The notes under the pieces were generated by a model, which saw nothing but the letters and a program-made list of their open reading frames with translations, had not been told where the DNA came from and made no database searches. Positions 11,201 to 23,200 of a stretch of 64,000 nt of DNA are shown here, piece by piece; position 1 is the stretch's first letter; each line of letters begins with the position of its first letter. Made by a program: the position numbers and the translations under genes. This DNA is from Inia geoffrensis (lineage: Eukaryota > Chordata > Mammalia > Artiodactyla > Iniidae), in the NCBI GenBank assembly GCA_036417435.1, contig CM070909.1, positions 6,108,597 to 6,172,596 on the forward strand, read 5' to 3'.

Positions 11201-14200
11201 CAGAGTACACGCCACTGCGTCTGGCCAGGAGGCCCGCCCGGACTGGGAGTGGACCTCCTGTGGACCGATCACCTTCTCCGCCAGGCCCTGTACCCCTTCC
11301 AAGTGGCTGAGCCAGGACTCAGACCCGGGTGTTAGCCCTAGGTCTGCCGGTGGCCCATGTGAGTGAGATTTTCTGGGCTCAGTTCTCCATCTGCCTGCCC
11401 TTCTGTGGGGGAGGTCGGATTTCCTGTGACGTCGGTGAGGCTCACACTTCGGGGCCCCTCACCTGTGTGGGCCCCTTCCAGGCGCCTAAACTTTTTGTTT
11501 TATATTTTTTTTAACTCTTATTTATTGATTTAGCTGCACCACACGGCTTGTGGGATCTTAGTTCCCTGACCAGGGATCGAACCCAGGCCCTGGTAGTGAA
11601 AGCGCCGAGTCCTAACCGTTGGACTGCCAGGGAATTCCCAAAACCGTTTATTTATTTATTTTTAATTAACTAATTTATTTTTGGCTGTGTTGGGTCTTCG
11701 TTTCTGTGCGAGGGTTTTCTCTAGTTGCCGTGAGTGGGGGCTACTCTTCGTTGCGGTGCGCAGGCTTCTCATTGCAGTGGTTTCTCTTGTTGCAGAGCAC
11801 AGGCTCTAGGCACGCAGGCTTCAGTAGTTGTGGCTCGCAGGCTCTTGAGTGCAGGCTCAGTAGTTGTGGCACACGGGCTTAGTTGCTCTGCAGCATGTGG
11901 GATCTTCATGGACCAGGCAAGAACCCGTGTCCCCTGCATTGGCAGGTGGATTCTTAACCACTGTGCCACCAGGGAAGCCCCTCGATGTCCTCTTTTATAG
12001 CTGTTACCATTTGCCTTACATATTGAAGTGCTCCTATGTTGTTGGGTGCATAAATATTTACAATTGTTATATCTTCTTCTTGGATTGATCCCTTAATCAT
12101 TATGTAGTGTCCTTCCTTGTCTCTTATAACATTATTTTAAAGTCTATTTTGTCTGATATGAGAATTGCTACTCCAGCTTTCTTTTGATTTCCATTTGCAT
12201 GGAGTATCTTTTTCCATCCCCTCACTTTCAGTCTGTATGTGTCCCTAGGTCTGAAGTGGGTCTCTTGTAGACAGCATATATATGAGTCTTGTTTTTGTAT
12301 CCATTCAGCAAGCCTGTGTCTTTTGGTTGGAGCATTTAATCCATTCACAGTTAATTATTGATATGTATGTCCCTATTGCCATTTTCTTAATTGTTTTGGG
12401 TTTGTTTTTGTAGGTCCTTTTCTTCTCTTGTTTTCCCACTTAGAGAAGTTCCTTTAGCATTTGTTGTAGCTGGTTTGGTGGTGCTGAATTCTCTTAGCTT
12501 TAGCTTGTCTGTAAAGCTTTTGATTTCTCCATCGAATCTGAATGAGATCCTTGCCGGGTAGAGTAGTCTTGGTTGTAGGTTCTTCCCTTTCATCCCTTTA
12601 AGTATATCATGCCACTCCCTTCTGGCTTGTAGAGTTTCTGCTGAGAAATCAGCTGTTAACCTTATGGGAGTTCCCTTGTATGTTATTTGTCATTTTCCCC
12701 TTGTTGCTTTCAATAATTTTTCTTTGTCTTTAATTTTTGTCAGTTTGATTACTATGTGCGTTTCTCCTTGGGTTTCTCCTGTCTGGGACTCTCTGCGCTT
12801 CCTGGACTTGGGTGGCTATTTCCTTTCCCATGTTAGGAAAGTTTTCAACTATAATCTCTTCAAATATTTTCTTGGGTCCTTTCTCTCTCTCTTCTCCTTC
12901 TGGGACCCCTATAATGCAACTGTTGGTGCATTTAATGTTGTCCCAGACATCTCTTAGAGTGTCTTCATTTCTTTTCATTCTTTTCTTTGTTGTGTTCCGC
13001 GGCAGTGAATGCCACCATTCTGTCTTCCAGGTCACTTATCATTTTTTCTGCCTCAGTTGTTCTGCTATTGATTTCTTCTAGTGTATTTTTCATTTCAGTT
13101 ATTGTATTGTTCATCTCTCTTTGTTTGTTCTTTAATTCTTCTAGGTCTTTGGTAAACATTTCTTGCACCTTCTTGATCTTTGCCTCCATTCTTTTTCCGA
13201 GCTCCTGGATCATCTTCACTATCGTTATTCTGATTTCTTTTTCTGGAAGGTTGCCTATCTCCACTTCATTTAGTTGTTTTTCTGGGGTTTTATCTTGTTC
13301 CTTCATCGGGTACGTAGTCCTCTGCCTTTTCATCTTGTCTGTCTTTCTGTGAATGTGGTTTTTGTTCCACAGGCTGCAGGATTGTAGTTCTTCTTGCTTC
13401 TGCTGTCTGCCCTCTGGTGGATGAGGCCTCTAAGAGGCTTGTGTAACCTTTCTAATGGGAGGGACTAGTGGTGGGTAGAGCTGGGTGTTGCTCTGGTGGG
13501 CAGAGCTCTGTAAAACTTTAATCCACTTGTCTGCTGATGGGTGGGTCTGGGTTCCCTCCCAGTTGGTTGTTTGGCCTGAGGCGACCCAGCACTGGAGGCT
13601 ACAGGCTCTTTGGTGGGGCTAATGGCAGATTCTGGGAGGGCTCATGCCAAGGAGTACTTCCCCGAACTTCTGCTGCCAGTGTCCTTGTCCCCATGGTGAG
13701 CCACAGCCACCCCCCCATCTCTGCAGGAGACCCTCCAACACTAGCAGGCACGTCTGGTTCAGTCTCCTGTGGGGTCATTGCTCCTTCCCCCGGGTCCTGA
13801 TGTGCACACTACTTTGTGTGTGCCCTCCAAGAGTGGAGTCTCTGCTTCCCCCTGTCCTGTCAAAGTCCTGCAATCAAATCCTGCCAGCCTTCAAAGTCTG
13901 ATTCTCTGGGATTTCCTCCGCCTGTTGCCAGACCCCTAGGTTGGGAAGCCTGATGTGGGCTCACAACCTTCACTCTTCACTCCAGTGGGTGGACTTCTAT
14001 GGTGTAAGTGTTCTCCAGTCTGTGAATCACCCACCCACACCGGTTGTGGGATTTGACTTTACTGTGATTGCGTCCCTCATACCATCTCACTGTGGCTTCT
14101 CCTTTGTCTTTGGATGTGGGGTATCTTTTTTGGTGAGTTCCAGTGTCTTCCTGTCAATGATTGTTCAGCAGTTAGTTGTGATTCCGGTGCTCTCGCAAGA

Positions 14201-17200
14201 GGGAGTGAGCGCACGTCCTTCTACTCCGCCATCTTGAACCAGGATTTCTGAGGATGGCCTCCTGATTCAGCCTTGGCAGTGGGGAGAGGTCAGCTGGGGG
14301 CCCCATGTGGCCTTGGCCGTGCTCTCTGGTTACAGCCCAGGTGGCTGACAGCCCACTTGTCTCGCCTCTTCCCCGCATCAGCAGCTCCCTCACTCCCGCT
14401 GCTGCGGCCCTCCGGGCTCGGCCAGGCCCAGCAGGACAGGGCAGGTCCTAGAGGTGGAGAAAGGAGGTAATAACTCCCGCTCAAGCCCTCTCGCTCTGCC
14501 TGTCCCCACCAGTGCCCTTCTTTATGGTCTAATCCTACCCGTGGTCAGTGCAGCTCAAGGCTCACCTGGCCACCCAGCCTGAGCTGGCCCCTTCTCCTCT
14601 GAGCACATGGCATGGTCCCGTCGGACACAGGCACAGGGCCATCATGTGGGCACACTTCTCTCCTCCACCGGGGGGTGAGCTCTGGAAAGCAGAGAACCCC
14701 TTGTCCTGATCTCATTTACGGTAAGGGAGGACGTGGGGCCTCGTCGTCCTGGGGTATCTTGCAGCATCACCTCTAGGAGGCTGGGCCCACAGCAAGCACT
14801 CGTGTGACCCGTTGACGGTCTAGCTGGAGCCATGGAGCTGTGCTTGGCTGGGTTCCCTGTGTCCGGGTTAGGGCCATGGGTTCCCCTCTGGAGACACTCT
14901 GTGTCTTGGCACCTGCGTCCCCCGTCCCCCTTGCTGCCCACAGACAGGGCAGACATCCTGTCAGGCCCTGCTCATTAGTGGAGGTGGTGGGGACCGTGGG
15001 AGCTGCCCAGGGGAAGGGCCAGGCTGCGGTGGGGAAGGCTCTGAGGGGCCTTTCCGAGTTGTGCGCCCACCGGCCAGAGATCCACAGCCCTGTCACCCTG
15101 CTGTCAGGTTCGCAGTCCCCCAGCGAGGCCTCGGCTTCCTCTTGCTGCTGGGAGATCCCTGGGATCTCAGGAGGGCGGGAGGGGCCCCGCAGAATCCTCG
15201 CCGCAAGTGCCGCTCAGGTTGGGGAAGGCCGGGGAGGGCCCTTGAGCTCGCCTGGCTTTGTCCTGGTCCTCCCGCTGAGTGGATGTTGGCGTCTCTGCAG
15301 GTCGGAATGAGCTGATCGCCCGCTACATCAAGCTCCGGACAGGGAAGACCCGCACCAGGAAGCAGGTGGGCCCTGGGGCAGGTACCCTGGCACTGGTCGG
15401 CTCCCAGGGTGGGCCCGGCCCTCCGCAGGACTGGGTGTGGACTCTGGGGGCCAGCTTGGGAGGGGTCCTCTGCTGGGTGTGCCACAGACGGTCAGTTTCC
15501 CTGGGGTCCCTTCTGCCATCACCTGGGAGGAGACCCCTCCCCATCCGACTGCACTTGTATTTAACTGGGAGAGGTGGGACCGAGGTCCCATCAGTGACTG
15601 ATCCTTTCATTCATTCGTTCATCCATTCAGTCTGTGATGGGATGGGGGGCTGTGGAGGGCCGAGGGTCAGGGGAGCCGGCCGTCGGGGAGACAGGAACCC
15701 CTCTTCCTGCCACAGGTGTCCAGCCACATCCAGGTGCTGGCTCGGCGAAAGGCCCGCGAGATCCAGGCCAAACTGAAGGTAAGACCGAGGCCATGGTGGG
15801 AGGGCTTGGGCGGGCCAGCCCCCTGAGGGCTGGGGCTCTTCTCCCAGGAGGAGCAGTCTTCCCTTGGGTTTGGGGGCTGGCTGCTTATGTGTGGCGCCAG
15901 TGAGCTTCTCAGTGCTGAGGAAAGAGGGCTTCAGCCTGTAACCTCTCTCCCACCTGCACAGACGACGTTGACTGGGGACCGTGTCTATGTGTCTGTGTGT
16001 GAATGGCCAGGCCCACAGCATCCTGGGAGACAGAGGCCTGTCTCCTGCTGTGCTCCCCGCCCCCTGCAGCCCAGAGGAACCAGGCATACCCTGAGTCCCA
16101 CGGTTAGAGCAACAGGACTGCCCTCCAGACCCCGTTGCTTGCGGACCGTGTGGCCCCTTACTGCCGTCACCCAGATCCTGTGGGTGGCAGGCCTGCAGGG
16201 TGGGGTCCACGCTGGGGGAAGGGCTGGTGGGGCTCCCTGGATCAGCCCCACCTTGCAGGACTGTCTGCCAACAGGCGACTGCTACACGGGGTCCAGCCAC
16301 TGGCGGGAGTCCCCTCGCCACGGGACTCGGGCCTCCTGGACCCTGGACCCAGGGGCCCTTGGCTGAACCCTGGGAGGGAGCAGGCTGCCCATCACGGTGG
16401 ATGCAACAGAAGAGTCTATGGCTGCTTGGTAGGAGGAGCCAGCACTTGCGGCTGAGACCAGTAAAGCCACAGGCATTTTAATTTTATTTTTATTTTTATG
16501 TTTTGGCTGCACCATGCGGCTTGCGGGATCTTAGTTCCCTGACCAGGGATTGAACCCGGGCCCTCGACAGTTAAAGCGCAGAGTCCTAACTGCTGGCCCG
16601 CCAAGGAATTCCCCACAAACATTTTTTAAAGCAGTGGAAGCCCTTACGTTTTTCTCCCAAATTAAACATCACCCCGACCCGTTATCAGAGGACCTACTCT
16701 GGTCAAAGCTAGGTTGGCGAGAAGCAGGGTAGGGACCCCTCGTGCTAGTCACCGCTCAGCCCCCATGACTCTCGAACCCGAAAGCATCCCAGAACCCAGT
16801 TTAAAAGCCCCTGGACTAGAGGACCACGGAGGCCCCATCTGGCCCCGTTGTCCATGACCCTGACACTGGAGGCTCTGACGGTGTGGGTGGGAACTCCCAG
16901 GAGGCTCCATTCCTCCTGCATCAGCCCAGCTGTCCCCTGCCCCTCACAGCTGTGGCCCAGCCCTTGCTCCTTTGTCCCCGGGACAGCTGGCTGGGCCGCA
17001 GCTGCTGGTCTCCCTCTCAGGCCGGCACACGTGTGCCCAGACATCCCCGGCCCTGCAGCCCACTTGCCCCTCACTCCCCGCTCTGGTCAGCCTGTGACTC
17101 ACCAGGGCCTGGTAGGGGACTGGGTGGAGAGCCGAATGTCCAGGGTCCCGTTTAGAGCCATCGAGGGGAGCTTTGCATTCCCATGGGGGCTGGCTCTGCG

Positions 17201-20200
17201 GCCCACGTGTGCTCGAGGAACTGAACCTGCCCCTGCCCACAGGCTCTAACGTGGGGCTGGGAACAGCCTCTGTGGCCCGCTGGACAGGCTGCAAGGGGAG
17301 CCAATGACCCCTTAAATGATATGCACATTTTCATGCATATGCAGTTTTTGGAGAAGATTGGTCTGAGGTTGTTGTCATATTCTCCAGAGGGTCTGGGGCC
17401 CAAGGTAGTTAAGCTCCCTGGTGGATGGCAAGGTCAGGTAGAAGTCCTTGGGTCACGGCCCTGGTCTGGTCTGGCTCTGCCCTGGGCCGTGGGCCCTCTG
17501 CCATGTCACCCACCTGCCTCAAGCTCCATCCAGCTTCCCTGCCTGTAAAATGACAGGGTTGAGCAAGGTGGTATCTGAGGTCCCCTCCAGCCGCAAAATT
17601 CAATAGCCTGGTCACTGATGTCACCCTGCACTCCCACCTGATTCCTGTCCCACTCGCTGGTCCCTGGCCGTTCGTTTAGACCGGCCATCGGGAGGAAGGG
17701 ACTCAGGTTGCCGACACGGGGCTGGAGCTCTCTGCCCTCCCACCACTGCAGTTGTTAACAGAGGTTTGTGGGCCTCCTGGGGCGTGGCCTGCCACCCCAT
17801 TCGTGTCCTGGAGGGAGCGGGCCTGGGCATGTATGGCATCTCCCTCCCAACATCAGCAGAGCACTTGGGGAGAGGCAGCCTGATGCTTCGGTTATCAGAG
17901 ACAGCCTCAGAGCAAGGCCCAAGTTTAGCCCCAAAAGGACAGTGGGCTGGGGTGTCCCACCACTCAGGACGGCCTCCCAGGCCCTCTGTGCTGAGGATGG
18001 GTGCCGTTAGATCCTGATGTGCCCCCTCCTTGGTTTGCTCGGCACCCCGGGCCTGCAGAGGTCAGAGGTCATGGATGTGCCATCCCGGACGGACCTTAAG
18101 GGCCTACTGTCACGTAACCCGTGTAAACACCCAAGTCCCCTAAATCCTCTGAGCCTCAGTTTCTTCATCTTAGAATGGGGAGCCTTCGAGTCCTGCCAGC
18201 CTCACGGGGGTGCTGAGATGTTCAGAACCAAAGTGAGACAGCATTCTTTACCTTCCGGGGGCCGTCTTGTGTGTGCCCCATGAGTGTAAGGGGTCCCTGA
18301 GAAGCCGAGTGGAAGGGCCTGGCCCCAGACCTCATCGCTCAGGATGCCGGGCGCGCCACGCCGGGCGCACTACCTGGACCCTTCGGGCCTGACGCCGTGG
18401 TGATGCTACCCACCGGGTGATTAAAGTCATATGCAAAACCAGCTGTGTGCTGAAAGGACCTCCCTCAGCAGTTAGCTTGCTTATTACTCAGGACAGATTT
18501 GGGTCCACCAATCTGATTATTAAATAAAGGGCCCACTTATTTTTCCCTTTTAAAAAGTAATTCATCATAAAGATACAGAATTTCTAATCAGAGCTCCCGA
18601 GTTGACATAAACCAACATTTTGTCTCCAATAATGCTACCCATACTGAATAATACTCGCTGTTCAGTCTGTATGTGTGGTCTTCTTTTGGACCCACTAGGC
18701 TTTCTGACATCCAGTATGTTGTCTTATTGGTTTTGAAGACCTTTGGGATTGGGGAGCTCAGGATGGGGGACCACTGGCTAATACAAGCAGTAACCAAGTA
18801 TTATTGTTATTATAAGCAGGTCATACTGCTGATTTGTTCAGAGCCTCTGCAGGGTGAACCCATTTTGGAGGGGGTCTTTGGACCATAGAGGGGACCCATA
18901 GAGGGCAGATAGTTGGTATTCGCATCCTGACACGTAAAAGGTTCGGGAGCCATGGGTGCCCGTGGTACAGTAGAGATCCACAGGCCAGGGCTAAGACGGG
19001 AGCCACAGGAGACCATCCCTTGTCACCGTCCATGTGACCAAGGATGACCCCTGCCCAACAGATATTCATGCACCATCTCCCAAGGGCCAGGTGAGGCCCC
19101 AGCCACCCCTGGTGAGCAAGACCTGGGTGGTCCCTGTGTCCCTGAGGTTGGTAACAGGAGAGCCATGATCTGGCAGGTGGCCTCCAAAGTCTCTTTAAAC
19201 CCTAATGAGACTGGCAGGGCGAGTGATGTGCCCCTTTGACGGATGAGGAAGGTGATCAGAGCCACCAAGTGACTTACTCAAGTCACAGGACCGGTTCACA
19301 GCCCTGCAGGAACGTGAGCCTAGTCCCCAGGGCCGAGTCCAGGGTCTGGCTTCCCTGTCACCAGCTGGACCCGCCTCTCCCGACCTGACATGGTGCCCAC
19401 ACTGAGGCCTCCCTCGATGTCTCCCCAGGATCAGGCAGCTAAGGACAAGGCCCTGCAGAGCATGGCTGCCATGTCGTCCGCCCAGATCATCTCTGCCACA
19501 GCCTTCCACAGTAAAATGGCCCTAACCCGGGGCCCAGGCTACCCGGCGGTCTCAGGGGTAAGTGGGGCTGCCTGGAGTCGGAGGCTGGACTGCCCCGTCC
19601 TTCTCACTCCTCCCCCTTCCAAGGCTCTGGCCACACCAGAGTCCTCACTTGAGTCCTCTCGGGCCAGGAGAGCCGGGGAAGGAGAGACCAAGGACCGAGG
19701 GGCCATGCAGTCGCCGGGACCGCCCTCCTGGGGGCCTCGGCAGTGACAAGGGTGCAGCCGCCCCGTCACACGGCCACCCGGGGGCTCTGCAGAGTTGGCC
19801 CCGTTTACAGAAGACGAGGCTGAGGCCGGGCTTTGGGGCGGCGCCGGCATGTTCTGAGGAGCCTCTCTGCCCCGCCCCCAGCTCAGCCTCGTCCCCCCCT
19901 CCGCCCTCAGGGGCCCCTTCCAGGTAAAGGGCTGATGTCCAGGAGCAAAGTCCTCTTGAATTTTAAACTGAGAATGGGTTTCTTGGCCGTGGCCACGTGG
20001 GTCCCGCTCTAAGAACAGTCCAGAGAGGCCCCTCCTCCCCGGGGCTGAGTCCTCCCAGGGTGTTGTAGGCTGTTGGGACTGACGCACCGCCCCAGGCCCT
20101 GTGTCCAGGGAGGCTCTCGTCCATCATTTTTCCGAGTGTGTCCAGAGGCTGCTGGTCCGGAGGGGCGTTGAGTGGTCAGGACGACGGGACAAACGAGTAC

Positions 20201-23200
20201 ACACGTGACTCGGGCACTCAAGTCTCAATAGGGTGCCTGACTCCAGATCTCTTGAGAGTCCTGCGTGCCACTGTCACCAGGCATCTGTCCCAGAGGAAGG
20301 GGACGAGTGCCATGTTTGCAAGCCTGGGGGCTTCTCTTGGGAGCCCCTTATCGGCAGGCGTTCCAGAGGCTGGAGGCCCTTGCAGCGCTCGCGGGGACGC
20401 CGTGCTGCCTGGCTCTAGGCAGGCACCCTTCCCAGGCCCGGGCCCTGGCCTCGCCCTCCAGCTGAGGCCCTGCCCGGTCTCTCTCTCGACGCCGCTGGCC
20501 GCGTACACTGGGCTCTGCTGACTCTGTGCTTTTGTCTCCTCAGTTTTGGCAAGGAGTTTTGCCGGGCCACGCCGGAACGTCCCACGAGTGAGTATGGCCA
20601 CTGTGCTGCCCCGTTGCTCCCTGGGCTGTGCTTGAGCCCGTGAACTCGTGCCGCAGACCCAGGCCTGAGGGCGGGAGAGCCGCAATCTGGGGTCAGCCTT
20701 TCCGGATGGCCCTGCACTTACAGATGAGGCTCTCCTGCTCTCGGGCACCCTGGGGTGGCGTTTGCTGAAGCCCCAGTCTATCCGGGGCATAGCAGAACCC
20801 GAGCTCGGGACCCCGAGGGGAGCAGGCTAGGAGCCAGCCCTCTGGCTGGCCTGGGAGGGAGGGAGGAGGGGTGGGTTTTCCAAACAGACCTGCTGCTTCT
20901 GTGGGTCGGCCAGAACCCCAAGGGAGCGGGAGGCCAGAGCCACTGACCACCCGGGCCTGCCTCACTGAAGACAGCGTTGGAGCCTGACCGAGGCTCTAGG
21001 GTTGCCACCTCCCCCCAGGCCCACACGTCCTCTCTCGTCTCCCACAGTGTGAAACCTTTCTCTCAGCAAACCTACACTGTCCAGCCGTCACTGCCTCTGC
21101 CAGGTGGGTCAGCAGGCTCTGCCTCCCTCGTGCATCACACCCCTGTGGTTCCTGCTCTGGGTCCCAGGCCCCGACTGCTAGACGCCTCTAGCAGTCCCCT
21201 TAGATGCTGCCCTGGCACGTGCTCACACCGTGCACCCCAGCTCCCAGCTCCACCTCGATCCTCTTCCAGGAGCCAAGCCCCCTGCGCCCCCAGGGCTGCC
21301 CGTCCTCCCCAAGCCTCTCCCCAGCGAGGCTCAAGGCTGGCAGGGTGCGCACAGCTCAAGGGGCAGTGCCTGCGCCCCAGGGTGGCCACTCCACCTGCAT
21401 GTGTGCCCCGTCCTGCTTGGCTTCTGGAATGGCTTCCCTCTGTGACACTGTAATCCTCTCCTTCAAGATGGGGGTCCAGCAGAGCATGGCTTTCCAGCCT
21501 GGAGCCCCTGGTTAGCAGAGGGAAGGCTCCTGGCATGAGGCAGATGGAGGTCCAGCTGGGCAGCACAGAGCTCCCGCCTTCCCCACTCACGTGACCCACT
21601 CTGTCCCTGCCTCTTTCTCAGGAAGGTCCTTCCACCTTCCGCTCTGCAGGGCGAGATAGGATCCTTGCCCTCACCCACCTTTCCTGGCTTGGGAATGGCT
21701 CCTGCCTGCACGGTGGCCTGGCTTTTCCTGCTCTGAGAGCGGGCCCTGCCACCCTCCTAGATTCCTGACGGCTGCTTGGGGGCCGCCCACCTGCCCTAGT
21801 CTGTGCTCTCCCCTCACGGCTCCCCCACCCCATCTGCAGTCACATCCCCGCTCTTACCCTCTGTAACTCACCTGTCATTTTTTTTTTTTTTTTTTTTAAT
21901 ATTTATTTATTTGACTGCGTCGGGTCTTAGTTGTGGTGCGTGGGCTTAGTTGCCCTGCAGCGTGTGGGATCTTAGTTCCCCGACCAGGGATCGAACCCGC
22001 GTCCCCTGCATTGGAAGGTGGATTCATAACCACTGGACCACCAGGGAAGTCCATCCATCATCTTTTTAAAGCATCAATCTCACCGTGCTGCTTCCAGCTT
22101 AGAATCTTTTAGTGGCTCCCTGGTGCCTTCTAAAAGCTTAGGACACAATCTACGCTTAATTGTCACGCTGTGTGCCCTGGGCAGCGTCTGGGGCTGGTGT
22201 CTGTGTCTGTCTTCCGTGTGTTGGGTCACATCCGGTGTGCACGCCACGCTTGAACAAATGAACGAGTGATTCGGCTCACCCGTCAAATGCCAGCTGGTGT
22301 GTCCAGCATGGTCCTCCGCCCGCCCCCCGCCGTCCCTTGTCTGTTTCCTCCCGGGGCTTCTGACGTACCTGCCTCACTGCCCTCTCGTCCCGCCCACCAC
22401 CAAGCCCCGGGGTCTTGCTCCCTCTGTGTCCCTCCTGTGTCCCCTTCTCTTCACTCCACTGCCCTCTTCATTTTCCCACTTTGGAAGAACCCACAAGGCC
22501 CGCGCCTCTGGTCCACCTCGCCCCAGCCCAGTCCTTCCCCAGCTCGGAACAGGACCTTCAGAAACACACAGCCGGTCGCTCCTCGGCCCCGCCTAAAATC
22601 CTCCCATCGCCCTCCTGAGCTCAGGCTGAATCCCGGACCCCTCACCTAGCAGCCAGGGCCCGTCTCTTCAGCCTCGTTTCTAGCCCCGGCGCAAAACCGC
22701 CCTCCCGGTCATGTCTGCCAGACGGAGCCTCCGAGCTCACGGTGCATCTCACAGCCCCGTGCCCTCTGCCTGGAACCCCCTTCCCCTGTCTGCACCTGCT
22801 GCCTCCCACTCTTATCCCGTAACCTTTTTCAGCATCACCTTCGGGTGGCCTTTTCTGACGCTCTTCAAGGTGGACTAGGGGGCCCCCTCCCCCGCTGTGC
22901 TGAGCACCTTCCTGTCTGTTTTCCTCACGTTCACGTTCATTGCTTCGCTTACTCGCCAGCCAGCAGCCAGTGCCTATTCTGGGCCGGGCGCTGTCCCAGG
23001 GGCTGGACAGCAGACACTCGTGTCATTGTGCTAGTTGGTCCGGTCGTCTCCCTGGCTGGACCAGAAGTTCCTCCAGGTCAAGAACCAAGCGGAGGCTGCC
23101 CTGGAAGCCCTGGATCCAGCAGGCATCCCCCCCCCACCAAGCCCAGCCAGCCTCCAGTCCCTCTTGAACACAGTTCCGTGCAGGGGCCCGAGGGGACTGA

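Larger units (their letters stand above)
2243..15300 (+). other. TEAD4: TEAD4 intron after first coding exon (13 kb)
   Basis: Bounded by GTAAGG and CTGCAG. It contains an MLT1 LTR, two old L1 3' fragments, a 5'-half L1, several CHR SINEs, a G-run, two local tandem duplications and the candidate alternative exon at 5591-5612. GC-rich stretches at 5.4-6.5 kb may be regulatory but carry no supported gene. Confidence 0.85.
15779..19428 (+). other. TEAD4: TEAD4 intron between coding exons 3 and 4 (3.7 kb)
   Basis: GTAAGA to CCCCAG. One short CHR SINE at 16480-16613 and a non-repeat AT-rich block near 18.4-18.85 kb. Remaining sequence is GC-rich with no supported gene; long frames on both strands lack family resemblance. 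Confidence 0.85.

Noticed and set aside
12124..13333. Minus-strand frames as possible cellular genes
   Set aside because: They are pieces of LINE-1 ORF1 and ORF2, split by frameshifts, so a dead retroelement rather than a host gene.
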